This document shows positions 44,605 through 55,133 of a DNA stretch of 64,000 nucleotides, piece after piece. A model generated the notes under the pieces. It made no database searches. It was not told the origin of the DNA and saw only the letters and a list, made by a program, of their open reading frames with translations. The position numbers were made by a program, and so were the translations under genes. The stretch is from Magicicada septendecula (Eukaryota; Arthropoda; Insecta; Hemiptera; Cicadidae). The DNA lies in assembly GCA_034769895.1 (NCBI GenBank), contig JAWRYS010001465.1, positions 124,001 to 188,000 on the forward strand, read 5' to 3'. How positions within the stretch are numbered: the stretch's first letter is position 1; each line of letters opens with the position of its first letter.

Positions 44605-45185
44605 TCTTTCATATTCAATGAAGAATGGGATCATTCTCAAGAAATAAAGAGCAGAATTGAAAAAGGCAAGAGCAGTGTACATTAGAATTAGCAGTTTATT
44701 TAAAAGTCACGATTTAACAATAAACACAAAGATAAGACTTTTATGCTGCTACGTATTCTTGGTCCTCTTCTACGGTGTAGAAACTTGGTCTTTGACTGAA
44801 GCCACAACTAAGAAATTGGTATCTTTCAAAATGTGGCTCTACCGTAGAATACTGAGCATTTCATGGACAGCACATATATAACTTATTTTGAAGTTCTTAG
44901 AAAGATGAAGAAAGAAAGGGAATTTATTAACACAGTAAGATAAGAAAGCTTCTGTGTCTGGAACACCTCATGACAAGTGAACAAAGATTTTACCTATTGC
45001 AGTCCATACTACAGGGAAAAGTACTTGGAAAGAGAAGAGTTGGGCGACCGAGAATATCATGGCTGAGAAATTGAAGGACCTGGTTTGGCATGAATACAAC
45101 TGACTTATTCCGTGCAGCAGTACAGAGAGTTAAAATAGTCTGTATGATATCCAACATCCAAAACGGATAGGAACTATCAGAAGAA
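44605..45185 (+). pseudogene. LINE C-terminal fragment, second LINE family
   Basis: The strand reads NEEWDHSQEIKSRIEKA-like text across one shift, then KARAVYIRISSLFKSHDLTI, RLLCCYVFLVLFYGVETWSL and MWLYRRILSISWTAHI. After a shift near 44880 comes WLRN-type text and SNIQNG. It is homologous to the minus-strand fragment at 38870-39346 but extends further 5'. Stops near 44880 and 44931 make it a pseudogene. Confidence 0.85.
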
Positions 45186-45275
45186 GAGAATTTCTGTAAT
45201 TTCTACTTTAAACATTAATTTCATTGCACCTCTAACAGTATTCATCACGTGAAAGAAACACCCTCGCGCTCACAA

Positions 45276-45278
<3 letters not shown>
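45186..45278. other. LINE 3' flank
   Basis: A short AGAAGAAGAG tail follows the LINE fragment, then unassigned sequence up to the microsatellite. Confidence 0.4.

Positions 45279-45358
<80 letters not shown>
45279..45358 (+). repeat. (CA)n microsatellite
   Basis: About 40 pure CA units. Confidence 0.95.
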
Positions 45359-45359
<1 letters not shown>

Positions 45360-47101
45360 ATACACCTATACACCTATGGAAATATTGTGAGATAAAAATA
45401 TTTGCGTAAACTTAAACTATTTATTAATATTTAGCGCACCAATAATGTACAACGAAATTCGACACAGTCATTCATGTGAAGTCCCTGACATGAATGAATC
45501 TGTTATTACCTTTGTAGTGTAAATGAAATAACAGAAAATTAAAAACGTAAAAGCCGTGAATTTCTATAAATAATTTAAAGCATAACTAATCCTTTTTACG
45601 TGAAAACTGTTTTATTGCATTTTGGTTGAAAACGCAGGAACAGATTAAAGTCTTGTACTGCAATGTTAGAGCACGAAAGAATTTTCCATATTTATGGATA
45701 AAAAGGATTTAAAAATTTATTCTGGTGAGTCTATTTTTTATATTGTTTAATTGTCTGCGTCAGTTACTCTGCTCTAACGGTTACTTATTTAAACAATATT
45801 GTTGGCTAGATTTGCCCCAAAACACTGTAGGTATTTTTCATCATGTTATTTGAATTAGCAGTCCCTGTAATTCCAACTTTGTCGTGTTTACTTGCTGAAC
45901 CGCTACTTCTCATACTCCGGACGATGCCTTTAAGTGTTTCCACCATTTTCAAGTCCTAAACCACGAATCGGACACCCGTTGTGACAACATATAATATAAA
46001 TTTGAAAGAATAAACACCTTCTTGCAAATATTGTAATGGTAGTCATCATTTTTAAAAACACCAACGAACTGTGCGCTCTACGTAATAAAAGAACTTACGT
46101 ATATAAAGTAAGCAATAGTGGCTCTAAAATGAAATTAAAAAAATATATAGAAAAGAATTGAATGTAAGAGAATATTGTGGGTTACAGTAGATTGATGAAA
46201 TAAATACAGAAATTTAAGGTAAACAATGGCGGATAAGAAATCGAAAAGAGAAAAGATAGAATATTTATATGTTACGTCAAAAAAAGAAAGTTGTAAACAA
46301 GTGGAAGGTAAAAAACAGGTTGTAAGAAGAAAAACAGAATAAGAATTAAAAATATAAAGCCAAGAAAACGTTTTATGAGACATGTTACAAATGCGTTACT
46401 TCTTTGAAAGTCTGCATTATTAAATGGTACATCTCCATCTCAAAAGCCGTACACATGGACATACTCAGAAAGTAATATTCGGTGTGAAAAGTCAATTAAT
46501 CTGATCACATTCGTAGCGGAAATTAAATCTGTTCTGCAGGTTAAAGTGGAAACTGACTGTGCTTTATACAACAATTCTGTGGTTTATTAGAACAAAGCTA
46601 GTTCTGTGTATTGTGTATATTCATATCCGCCTGTAAATTGAAATCATTTGTAAATGCAAATAAACTACAATTTTCAAATGGTGGTGAAAATACATTCACT
46701 GTGGTGAAAAAAGTTTATGAAGTCAGTTAACTCGTCCTTGATTATAATCCAATGGAAGTGTAATGGTGCATGAAAAGGAATTTTCCTTTTTGATTTAAAT
46801 TTTTTTGGGCATCTGCCTGAACGCTTCTGTCTATTCCCATTGGAAAAAGTAATGTAGGAAACGAAAATCGACGCCAGAAATAACGAATTAAGATAGTAGT
46901 TTAGATGGCATAAAGCCAATAAAACATGGAAGAATGTTTGTAAAGAAAAAGGGAAAGCAAAACAGACTTCCTGCTCTATATTAGTGATGAAATCAAACAT
47001 GTTTAAGATGAACTAATAAAAAGAAGAATACAGTGAAATATTACATCAAAATAATGTCCAAACAAATTGCATTGTAATTAAATTTTCTACTTTGTGGGTA
47101 C
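45359..47101. other. No gene recognised
   Basis: AT-rich sequence. The 82- and 108-codon minus-strand frames at 46135-46383 and 46674-47000 have no domain motifs and look fortuitous. Confidence 0.5.
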
Positions 47102-47144
47102 ACGCGCGCGCGAAAATGTTTGTGTATGTGTGCGCGCGCGCGCA
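47102..47144. repeat. Alternating purine-pyrimidine tract
   Basis: Two CG-repeat runs (ACGCGCGCGCGA and GTGCGCGCGCGCGC) bracket TGTTTGTGTATGTG. Such sequence can adopt Z-form DNA. Confidence 0.7.
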
Positions 47145-47317
47145 ATTTAAAATGTATTTTTTTTAAAGCATGTCCTGGTGCGCACCACCGATATCGCGTG
47201 TGTCTCAAACTTGGGTATTTTATGTGTTTTTTATGTTTATATTATATTTATTGTTATGTGTAGAATTGTATATACAGTGTTTTTAATATTTTAACGATCG
47301 ACGAACTTCAACAAGGG

Positions 47318-47405
47318 ATATTCCTGATGATGGGGCATATGTCCTGAAACGCGTTGAATTAAATATAGAGAAAAGGCCACCAGACGGAGAAGAAAAAGGT
47401 AAACT
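47318..47405 (+). repeat. PLE 3' terminus signature
   Basis: CCTGATGATGGGGCATATGT then CCTGAAACGCGTTGAATT matches the PLE 3' pattern on the plus strand. No coding sequence is attached. Confidence 0.5.
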
Positions 47406-47920
47406 ATTTTACTAATTATATATTTTTTTTTGTAAACTAAATACATTTCTGGCTATTTGCGTTTACTGATTGGGCAGTATTCTTTATGTAGAATATATCG
47501 AGCGGTTAGTGGTAAAACTACCCAAGACACAGTTTTAATAACGCTTCAAGATGTTTCAAAACCGACATTTTTATGCATTTTTTTAAAATCTTTAACAGTT
47601 ATGTCATAAAAAATTCTATTAGCAATACAAATTAACCTTGGGAAGTAAAGAATTGGAATTGGCACGTGATATTTAGATGGCCGATAAAAAAAACCTTGAA
47701 AATCAGTTTTGTGAATTATCATTGCACTTGAAAAACTTTAATTTTAAGTTTTCCGTAAATTCACATGAACGGACTTCGGTAGATTTACCAATAACGTTAC
47801 GATATTCAAGTATAAACACAAGCCTCAATGGGAACGCATTATCCTGTTCACTTGTTACGTACACAAAATCGTGAATAGTATAATGACACAATAAACACTT
47901 ATTATTATACAAGGCAGTGT
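47406..47920. other. No gene recognised
   Basis: AT-rich sequence. The overlapping opposite-strand small frames at 47677-47912 lack motifs. Confidence 0.45.
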
Positions 47921-48552
47921 ATAAGTTGGAAAATTCACAGAAAATAACCTCGAGGAGGAAAAAGTCATTATCACAAAAAGGTCTTGATTGTTCTAAGGTA
48001 TTCTGAAATGTGCCACTTATTTGATTAACATTTTATTAAATATTTAGACTTACTGTTTTATTTAGTAAAATATTTTATTAAACTCACGCTATAATGTTCT
48101 TGACCATTTTTCTATCGTTGAGTATAGTGCAATATACATAAAATTCTAAAAGGATGTAGAATCTTTGTGCGCGCTTTAAAGAAGATCACTGTTAACAATG
48201 TCACAGAGAGAGAGAAAGAGACAGAGGGAGAGAGGAATTTATAAGTTGGGAAGTCTCTTGAAAATGACCTTTTTGCTATCACAAAAAGGTCTTGATTGTG
48301 CTGCTTATAACTCATCTGATTAATAACATTTTGTTAAATATCTCGACTTACTCCTTGATTAGTAAAATGTTTTATTTAAAGCACACTAAATGTTCGTGAC
48401 AATTTTTCTATCGACATTTTCTATTGTTGAGTATAGTGCAATTTATAAAATTGGAAAAGGAAGTAGAATCTTTCTTCGCGCTATTAAAGAAGACAATTAT
48501 TACCAATGTCAGAGAGTGAGATAGAAATAGTGAAATAGAGACAGAAAGTGAG

Positions 48553-48590
<38 letters not shown>
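47921..48590 (+). repeat. Tandem duplication, about 330-bp unit, two copies
   Basis: Copy 1 (47921-48236) and copy 2 (48237-48590) share CACAAAAAGGTCTTGATTGT, TTGAGTATAGTGCAAT, GTAGAATCTTT, GCGCGCT.TAAAGAAGA and TCAGAGAG in order, diverged by substitutions and small indels. Each ends in a GA-rich stretch, which has expanded to (GA)n at 48560-48588 in copy 2. Confidence 0.85.
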
Positions 48591-48592
<2 letters not shown>

Positions 48593-49360
48593 CAGACTAA
48601 TAGTGGATGGGCAGAGAATGGGAAAAAGATGTAGTAATAAAAAAGTAAAAAGACTTGAATACGATGAAACGTTTGTCATTCTCGAGAGATATGAATAAGT
48701 ACACGTATTTCGAGAGCGACATGTGATTTTATATCCGACAGTAGCTCAGGGACTGGAATATGTAATGCATGTGTAATGCAACAGAATAGCGTAGTCATTC
48801 AGCACGTACTTATTTACTTCATTTTTGTCTCATGTGACTGCAGTTGTTACAATGACATGCTATAACTACGCTGGCAGAGCGGAAAGGTTTTACAAGGGAA
48901 CAGAATTTTACCAGCTAATTTATTTCAATGAACGTGTATACGAAATGTTAAGCGTTGTTAATGTGAATTGATGTTGAAGTACTTTTTTATTTCATTTCAT
49001 CCTTCAAACACAACAAATTTCAGTAAGCAAATAAAATAAATGTAAAATACCCCTATCCCTATTGTTTAAAACCTTATTTCAGACTGGATTAATTGCTCTA
49101 GTCCATAATTTTAACTTCGCATGGCGTTTTGTGCTCGTTTTAAACTTTATCGTACACATCGTACATATTAATACTTATATATTTGACAAATAATATATAT
49201 ATTACTATGTATAGTATTGTATATATTATTATAATATAATAATAAAATTAAGATAATTTGCCATTTGCCTCCACAAAGATAAATTCCTTCCTGTCAGTTT
49301 AAAGTACACACGCGTGCGGGCGCGTGTATTGTAAGTTTGTATACAACTATATAATAGTAT
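48591..49360. other. No gene recognised
   Basis: AT-rich spacer. Confidence 0.5.
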
Positions 49361-49995
49361 TGTTACGTTGAGCTGAAAAGTAACAAAAATACCTAGTAGA
49401 CTCTTAACACGGGGCAATTAACGCAGCTGTTCCAGAGTTAGGAGTTCATTCTGCACGGAAAAATTACGTAAGGGTCCACCATAATGTCACTTCCAGTTGA
49501 TTCTCGACAATTTTATCGGCATCCAGGTACGCTATGTCACTACACTGCATGGCGAGACGAGGTATAAATACAGGATTTCGAAACGGCCATGTTCACTCAG
49601 TTTTCGGACTAGCGATATTAATGTGAAGTTCAGAGTAATTGTGATTGTGAATTGCGGGTTTTATTTAATTATTTTACTTAGTGCGAAACTGTATAAGGTA
49701 ACATTTATTGTTGTGTGGTGAACATATTTTACTTGAGTTAGTAGAAGAGTGCTTTTCTTGATTTCCAATTGCTGTTTGTTTCTAATTAAAGCTTGAAATT
49801 AGTGATTTCACTGGTCTCAGTTATTCTGTTTCCACTGTACAATACGACGATCTGCTTGATCACCATAACAATAGTTTTGTACATGAAACCGTACAAACGT
49901 CGTGTGGGTAAAATGTGGCTACGGAAAGGCGAAACCAACGAACAATATGTACAATTAATAACATACAAACTCAAATCTTGTTACAGAATATAACA
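49361..49995 (+). mobile_element. Solo LTR
   Basis: Starts TGTTACGTTGAGC and ends CTTGTTACAGAATATAACA. The terminal TGTTAC / GTAACA-like pair is shared in type with the other solo LTRs here. A TATAAATA box lies at 49563 and a TCAGT initiator at 49597-49601, the expected 30-35 bases apart. There is no internal region or partner LTR, so it is probably the product of LTR-LTR recombination. No clean target duplication. Confidence 0.7.
49563..49601 (+). promoter_or_regulatory. LTR core promoter
   Basis: TATAAATA at 49563-49570 and TCAGT at 49597-49601 form a TATA-initiator pair typical of insect LTR elements. Confidence 0.6.
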
Positions 49996-50404
49996 TAAGG
50001 TCAATTTCTTATTAATTGTCTTCAGTGCCTACTATAAATTAACAGTTTTATTAAAACAACGTAAAAATTGAAAGTTTTTGAAAGTTATAAATACGTTTAA
50101 AAATTTTATATAATTCTGTTTTTTAAATTGGTGTCGTGTTTTTTTTAAATATTAGTCATTCAGTAAAATTATTAGAAAAATGTGCATAATACCATGATGA
50201 TAAAAAAAAAATAAAGTTAATGGTATTGTTACCTTTAAAGTAAGACTACAGCAAAAGAGTTTTAGAAACTTACTTCTTAGTTATAAATAATCTTGCCATA
50301 GAAAATATTCTAACAACCCCTGTCTGAAAATTTGAACACATACAATTTTAAGCAGATAAATACTGATGTCATATAATGTCAAATTTAATTAAGAAAGTTG
50401 TGTT
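49996..50404. other. No gene recognised
   Basis: AT-rich spacer. Confidence 0.45.
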
Positions 50405-50570
50405 AGTGGTTACAATCACAAACAGAATTATTGCTGTTGCACACCACTTTTGAAAAAATATTCCAATTACCGCTTTCAAGCTTCACAGGTCATCGTCAGA
50501 TTGGAAATCTGACGCTAATCGGAATAATTTTTCTATAGTGGTGTGCAACAGTAATAATCCTGTTTATGTC
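50405..50570. repeat. Inverted repeat with PLE signature
   Basis: Arms 50416-50470 and 50515-50570 are imperfect reverse complements (ATTATTGCTGTTGCACACCA versus TGGTGTGCAACAGTAATAAT). The centre reads, on the minus strand, GACGATGACCTGTGAAGC then TTGAAAGCGGTAATTGG, the PLE 3' pattern. It is the same architecture as 2649-2803 and 25117-25527. Confidence 0.65.
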
Positions 50571-50582
50571 AAGTTTTTAAAC

Positions 50583-50900
50583 TTTTACGACGGCATGACA
50601 CTGATCTTCGTATGGTACAGTAAACACAAAATACAGACACCAATGGAGTCACTAATCGCCAGCTTTAATTAATCACAAACAACGGTTTGTAATCAACTTG
50701 TACGATAATACAAGTAAACATTTGCCACACACAATAATAATGTCAAATAATAGAGTTCCACACTAATTATAACACAATAATACTACGCTACAATACTTCA
50801 ACCACTACTCGATCCGCATTAATGAAAATCGCTCAACAAACTGACTTGACAAAGCCAGCCTCTGGCAATTTTATAGGTAGCGCACGTATTCTAGAGTGAA
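50583..50900 (-). repeat. Partial LTR, family of 62952-63533
   Basis: TTACGACGGCATGACACTGA, CGTATGGTACAGT, GACACCAATGGAGTCACTAA and CCAGCTTTAATTAATCACAA match 51674-51780 and 62952-63060. Similarity fades after about 50900, so only the 3' half of the minus-strand LTR is clear. Confidence 0.65.
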
Positions 50901-51264
50901 CTTTGTGTCCTTAACTTCATGTTAGCTTAATGCGTATCTCAAATGTTCTTGAAGACACTGGATCGTACTTGGGTGGGGCCTTGACTGAGTCGTGCGTTCT
51001 GCCCGATTAGCTGTGGAGGGGGGGACGCTCTCGGGTGTTCGAGGCGGTTCCATTCGTTTCAATATGTTACGCTGACAGTTTTCCAATTCTTAGAATATCA
51101 AAACTTTCTTCGCCATAGAGGAATGCTAAGTAACGTTTCTATGTGTTATTCACACATTTCGTCCTGCAATATTAGACGCTCAATTTGAAACGCATTTGCC
51201 ACGGTGTATCTATAATGTACAGGAAATACATTAATACAGTAATGTACAAAGAAGATTGTAAATA
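50901..51264. other. Unassigned, possibly diverged LTR remainder
   Basis: No clear match to the rest of the LTR family. A GC-rich patch at 50970-51060 has no motif. Confidence 0.4.
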
Positions 51265-51350
51265 ACCTGACCTGTACAAGTTGGTAAATGACCTGAAGAT
51301 GGCTTGACTGCCGAAAGCGCTCGTCAATACCAAAGACAACATAGTGGTTT
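51265..51350 (+). repeat. PLE 3' terminus signature
   Basis: GACCTGAAGATGGCTTGACT then GCCGAAAGCGCTCGTCAAT follows the PLE 3' pattern. Isolated. Confidence 0.55.
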
Positions 51351-51673
51351 GTATAAAATTACTAGTAGAAAGAAGATTAGTAACATAATCAAATCATTGA
51401 TTACAAGTAAACAAAATGCCTTTCTCTCTTTTCGTTGTAGGCTTATGTAGTAATCAATTTATTCCATTTTGTAGTAGCTTTTTCATTCTAATTGTAAAAC
51501 AGCATTCCATTTTTAAAAAACCTGATTATTTTCTATTCAGCAAGCCCTAGCAAAACGTATAGTCACAAAAGCAGACATTACACACACCCAGACATTCATA
51601 TACTCGCCCGCGCACGAACTGCACAATTAGTTATACGAAAGAAGTAAGTTACATGAGACACATAAAACAATTT

Positions 51674-52243
51674 TGGCACGACGGTCTAACTGATCGTCGT
51701 ATGGTACAGTGGAAAACAAAATAGAAGACACCAATTAAGTCACTAATCGCTAGCTTTAATTGTCACAATTAAACAGTTTCTAGTTGACAAGATAGTCGCT
51801 TACAACAAATCAAATAGAAATTGTTCACACGCAATAACAATGACTACTAATAGAGTATCGCACAATTATAAAACACAAAATACTTCGCTATAATACCTCA
51901 AACCGCACTGTGTAAAGCGTCACTTAAACGCACAGAGTAATCGCCCGACAATAACTGAACTATAATAGTACGAAACGCATTCCAATAAATCGCAACTCAA
52001 ACTGAAGTGAACGTCGCTGAGTACTTGTATTTACACCCCGCTGAAAATCCATAAACATCCTTACACACAACGCATCAGCTATACACTAGGACGCAATTGA
52101 TTGCGGCCTTGACACAGTGCGCGGGGCTGGCGACCTCCAGTAAAGTCTCGCGGGTGCATGTTGAAATCACGTACGCACACATTCCAGCCGGATTCTTCTG
52201 GAACATTCGATAAACACGTCGATTGTTCTGTAATGTCGTAACA
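51674..52243 (-). mobile_element. Solo LTR, minus strand
   Basis: Co-linear over its whole length with 62952-63533. On the minus strand it begins TGTTACGACATTACAGAAC and ends near CCGTCGTGCCA (degenerate). A TGTAAATA box reads on the minus strand near 52027, with a TCAGTTTGAG initiator near 52000. It directly precedes the Gypsy element, separated by 23 bases. Confidence 0.75.
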
Positions 52244-52266
52244 ATATATACAACAACTAACAGGAC

Positions 52267-53927
52267 CGCATAGGATATGATAGTATGTGTATTTCAAATT
52301 ACAAGTCTATATTGGAGGGTTTAAGATTATTTATTGTACAAACACAAGTTATAGTTTATATGGTATATTTGAAATGTACAGAATGTAATGTTTGATATAG
52401 AGTCTTTCTTTTAAAATGTTAAATAATGTTCATACGCAAGACGTGATACGTTACATAAGAAGACTCCCACGATGATGTTGTTGAAGAGAAAGGCCGGTCT
52501 TTGCGGTATAGTTGGTTCGTCAGGTGTGGCTTACAAATGACAGACGTTTCACCAGAAACGTTTACAGCTGGGCTGGCGTCCTGTAACAGCTGGGCTGGTC
52601 CTATAACAGCTGGGCTGGTGTCCTATAACAGCTGGGCTGGTGTCCTATAACAGCTGGGCTGATGTCCTATAACAGCTGGGCTGATGTCCTATAACAGCTG
52701 GGCTGATGTCCTGTAACAGCTGGGCTGATGTCCTGCAACAGCTGGGTTGATGTCCTGCAATTCCCACGATGAATCCGACACTTCGCACACACAACGGTAC
52801 TACGGATTTTATTACTCGCAAAACTTATATAGAGTTTAAGACCAAGTAATATCTCAGGTGACATTGAGTTTAATCTAATAACGGTATATTGAGCTTATAC
52901 CTCTCCGGCTTCTTCAAGTGTTCTCGCGAATACCAAGGTCTACCGCGATCAGCAGACCACCCTATGAGGAAATCTTGCACTAGCACGGAAACGTCTTGAT
53001 GGAACTATTGCGTAACAATTAATGATACTGTCACTGCGGAAAATCTCGCACAGTGATACAGTTACACTCACTTCTTACACACGTAATACTACAATATTAA
53101 TATCGTGTGTAAAGATATAAAATCAATTGTTATGCATCACACGCGTTACTATCCCCGAAAAGTCTTAACAGATCCTTGCAAGCGGTAGAGTCTTGTACAA
53201 GGATTGTATGTACCGTTCGCGGAAGCAGCAGTGAAGAACTGCTTGTAATTTTTCGCACAATGCGTTAAAACACTGATGTGTGCAAATGTACTACACACAC
53301 AGTTCTGAGTCTTCCCGTTTCACTAACGACGAATAGTCTTGACAACACCTTGCAAGCGGTAGAATTCTTGTACAAGGAGTGCACGTTCCGTTCGCGGTAG
53401 ATGGCGTAGAAGAACTGCCTGTGTAACGACAGGCTTAAGAAAATTTTCAACCACCAGTCAGCATTCTATTGGTGGATGGAAGTCACATGGTTAGTAAAGT
53501 GACCATGCACTTTTCATGCAGTAGAGTGCATTTACTTTGTAACAGCATGCATAGCGGTAATCAGACTACACGTATCTCATGCATGCTGCGTACATACTAA
53601 TAATATACATGAATGTAAACAATAGTCCGACAGGTATAGGGATTGTAGCGATACACATGTCTCAGTTCAGCTAATGTCAAAACAACGATAATACTTCACG
53701 CACCGCCCGGGAACGTTTCCCACTCGCGCACGCGCGCACATTTCCACTAACACAGTACATGAATAACCATAAATAATAATGCACAGTTTTTCTAAACTAA
53801 ACCCTTAACCTTACTAAATACAATTGATAACAACCAAACTTAACCATCTAACAATATAATATGAATGTCCATTGTCTGTGTAATATATGAACTTGCCCCG
53901 CCTATCATGATCCTGTGATTCGTTGCA
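52267..53927 (-). repeat. 3' LTR of the Gypsy element
   Basis: 1661 bp, matching 59382-61064 except for C/A at 52518, A/G at 53322 and one missing 22-bp unit (by-eye comparison). On the minus strand it begins TGCAACGAATCACAGG. It also holds an internal 95-bp duplication (about 53150-53235 and 53325-53420, sharing CCTTGCAAGCGGTAGA and CTTGTACAAGGA). The terminus at 52267 is where similarity to the other LTR ends. The true boundary may lie up to 30 bases further left. Confidence 0.92.
52565..52760 (-). repeat. 22-bp minisatellite in 3' LTR, nine units
   Basis: Nine units of CAGCTGGGCTGATGTCCTAT AA type, one of them 20 bp. Variants (GGCG, GGTG, GATG; TATAA, TGTAA, TGCAA) are ordered as in the other LTR, which has ten units. 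Confidence 0.95.
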
Positions 53928-54356
53928 GGATTAACTCCTTCCCGCATAAAAAAAAAATTTTTTTTTTTTTTTAGTTAACTAACAAAAAATAAATTTTTTT
54001 TTTTTTTTTTTTTAATATAACCAAAACAACTTCCTAATCCTGAAATAATAATAATACCCTCAACTAAAATCAAATAAACATCCTCAATTAATACTAACAT
54101 TTCCAACTGTCACATTGACAGAAGCATCAAATCAAAAGACACGTGGTAACCTTCAAACCAAAACAAACACACATGTTCTTGACACACAGATAACGAAATC
54201 TTATGCAGTGTCACAGGGTACACAGACAACATTCCTTATCAAAACTAGATTATTGTTCATTCACAGAGCCATCTTACATACAACATTTAAACCTGAATTG
54301 ACATTTTTAAATCACTACACATTCTTACCCCTATATCCTGACATTTATTTCTGAGT
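53928..54356 (-). other. Gypsy 3' untranslated region with A/T homopolymers
   Basis: Between the integrase stop and the 3' LTR. Directly before the LTR on the minus strand is GGGAAGGAG, then TTAATCC, a candidate polypurine tract. At 53948-54016 an A9T16 block and a T21 run flank GTTAACTAAC, able to fold back. The plus-strand frame at 54115-54354 is a chance antisense frame. Confidence 0.6.
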
Positions 54357-55133
54357 TTACGGATCCTTTGTATAATACTTCCTCAATGAGGACGCATGGA
54401 ATTTACCAATCGCACGGTTGGTATTTGGGTTGGTTAAGATAAAGGTATTTTTCCCAACTTGCTCCGACAGGGTATACGGACCATTATACAGCCTAAAAAA
54501 CTTCGCGGCTGTGTTGTCCTCCCTTCTTCCAACATTTAATGCTCGTAAAAGCACACTCTCTCCAGTCTTGAACTTGACTAGTTTATGTTCCGCATTAAAT
54601 TTTTCCGTGCGCTCCTCGGCGCACTTTTTAATGCGTCTTCTAGCCTCGATTTTCTTTATCTCAACTGGTATAGGCATATTATGCGTCGCTATCCTTTCAA
54701 TGTGTTTACCCCAGACCCGGCCTGGCATTTCTCCGGTTTGGAGTTCATTCGGAGTATACCCAGTAGTAGAATTATAATTTCCATTTATGGCATACTCAAA
54801 AAATTCTAGGAATTCCGGCCACTTACTCTGGTTAGTATTACAGTACGTACGGAACAACCGTCCCAACTCCTTGTTGACCCGCTCGGCCAAGTTACCTTGC
54901 GGTCTCCGGATCGCAGTCAAGACCGTCTGGACCCCGTGTTTTTCAAGCTCGGAGTGCCACTTGGTGTTCGTAAATTGCTTACCTTGATCTGAGAGTATCT
55001 TCCTTACAGGACCATTTTTCGGCAGGTATTTATTTAGCATAATGTTTATGACAGCCGACGTAGTAGGTTTACCAATAGCATATAGGCTAACATGTTTGGT
55101 AAAGGCATCCGTAACAACCACAAGGTTCTTCAT
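54357..55133 (-). CDS. Gypsy integrase catalytic core and GPY/F domain
   Basis: Inserts the element's cDNA into host DNA in the nucleus. The frame opens at MKNLVVVTDAFTKHV, has the second catalytic Asp in ILSDQGKQF (about residue 49) and the catalytic Glu in GNLAERVNKEL (about residue 84), spaced as in the DD35E family. ATGYTPNEL-type text follows as GYTPNELQTGE. The C-terminus carries FRLYNGPYTLSEQVGKNTF, the GPY/F module, and ends near SSLRKYY. No chromodomain is seen. The first catalytic Asp (CIDFLGP) and the HHCC zinc domain are encoded at the end of the preceding pol frame, which terminates at 55130 one base out of register. The Met used as start lies inside the core and is not a natural start. 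The frame was therefore split by a one-base lesion or assembly error. Confidence 0.9.
   Translation of the reverse strand: MKNLVVVTDAFTKHVSLYAIGKPTTSAVINIMLNKYLPKNGPVRKILSDQGKQFTNTKWHSELEKHGVQTVLTAIRRPQGNLAERVNKELGRLFRTYCNTNQSKWPEFLEFFEYAINGNYNSTTGYTPNELQTGEMPGRVWGKHIERIATHNMPIPVEIKKIEARRRIKKCAEERTEKFNAEHKLVKFKTGESVLLRALNVGRREDNTAAKFFRLYNGPYTLSEQVGKNTFILTNPNTNRAIGKFHASSLRKYYTKDP

Noticed and set aside
54418..54777. Plus-strand frames opposite Gypsy pol and gag (also 55042-55383, 57916-58356, 58537-58836)
   Set aside because: They mirror the high coding density of the minus-strand Gypsy genes and show no domain motifs of their own.
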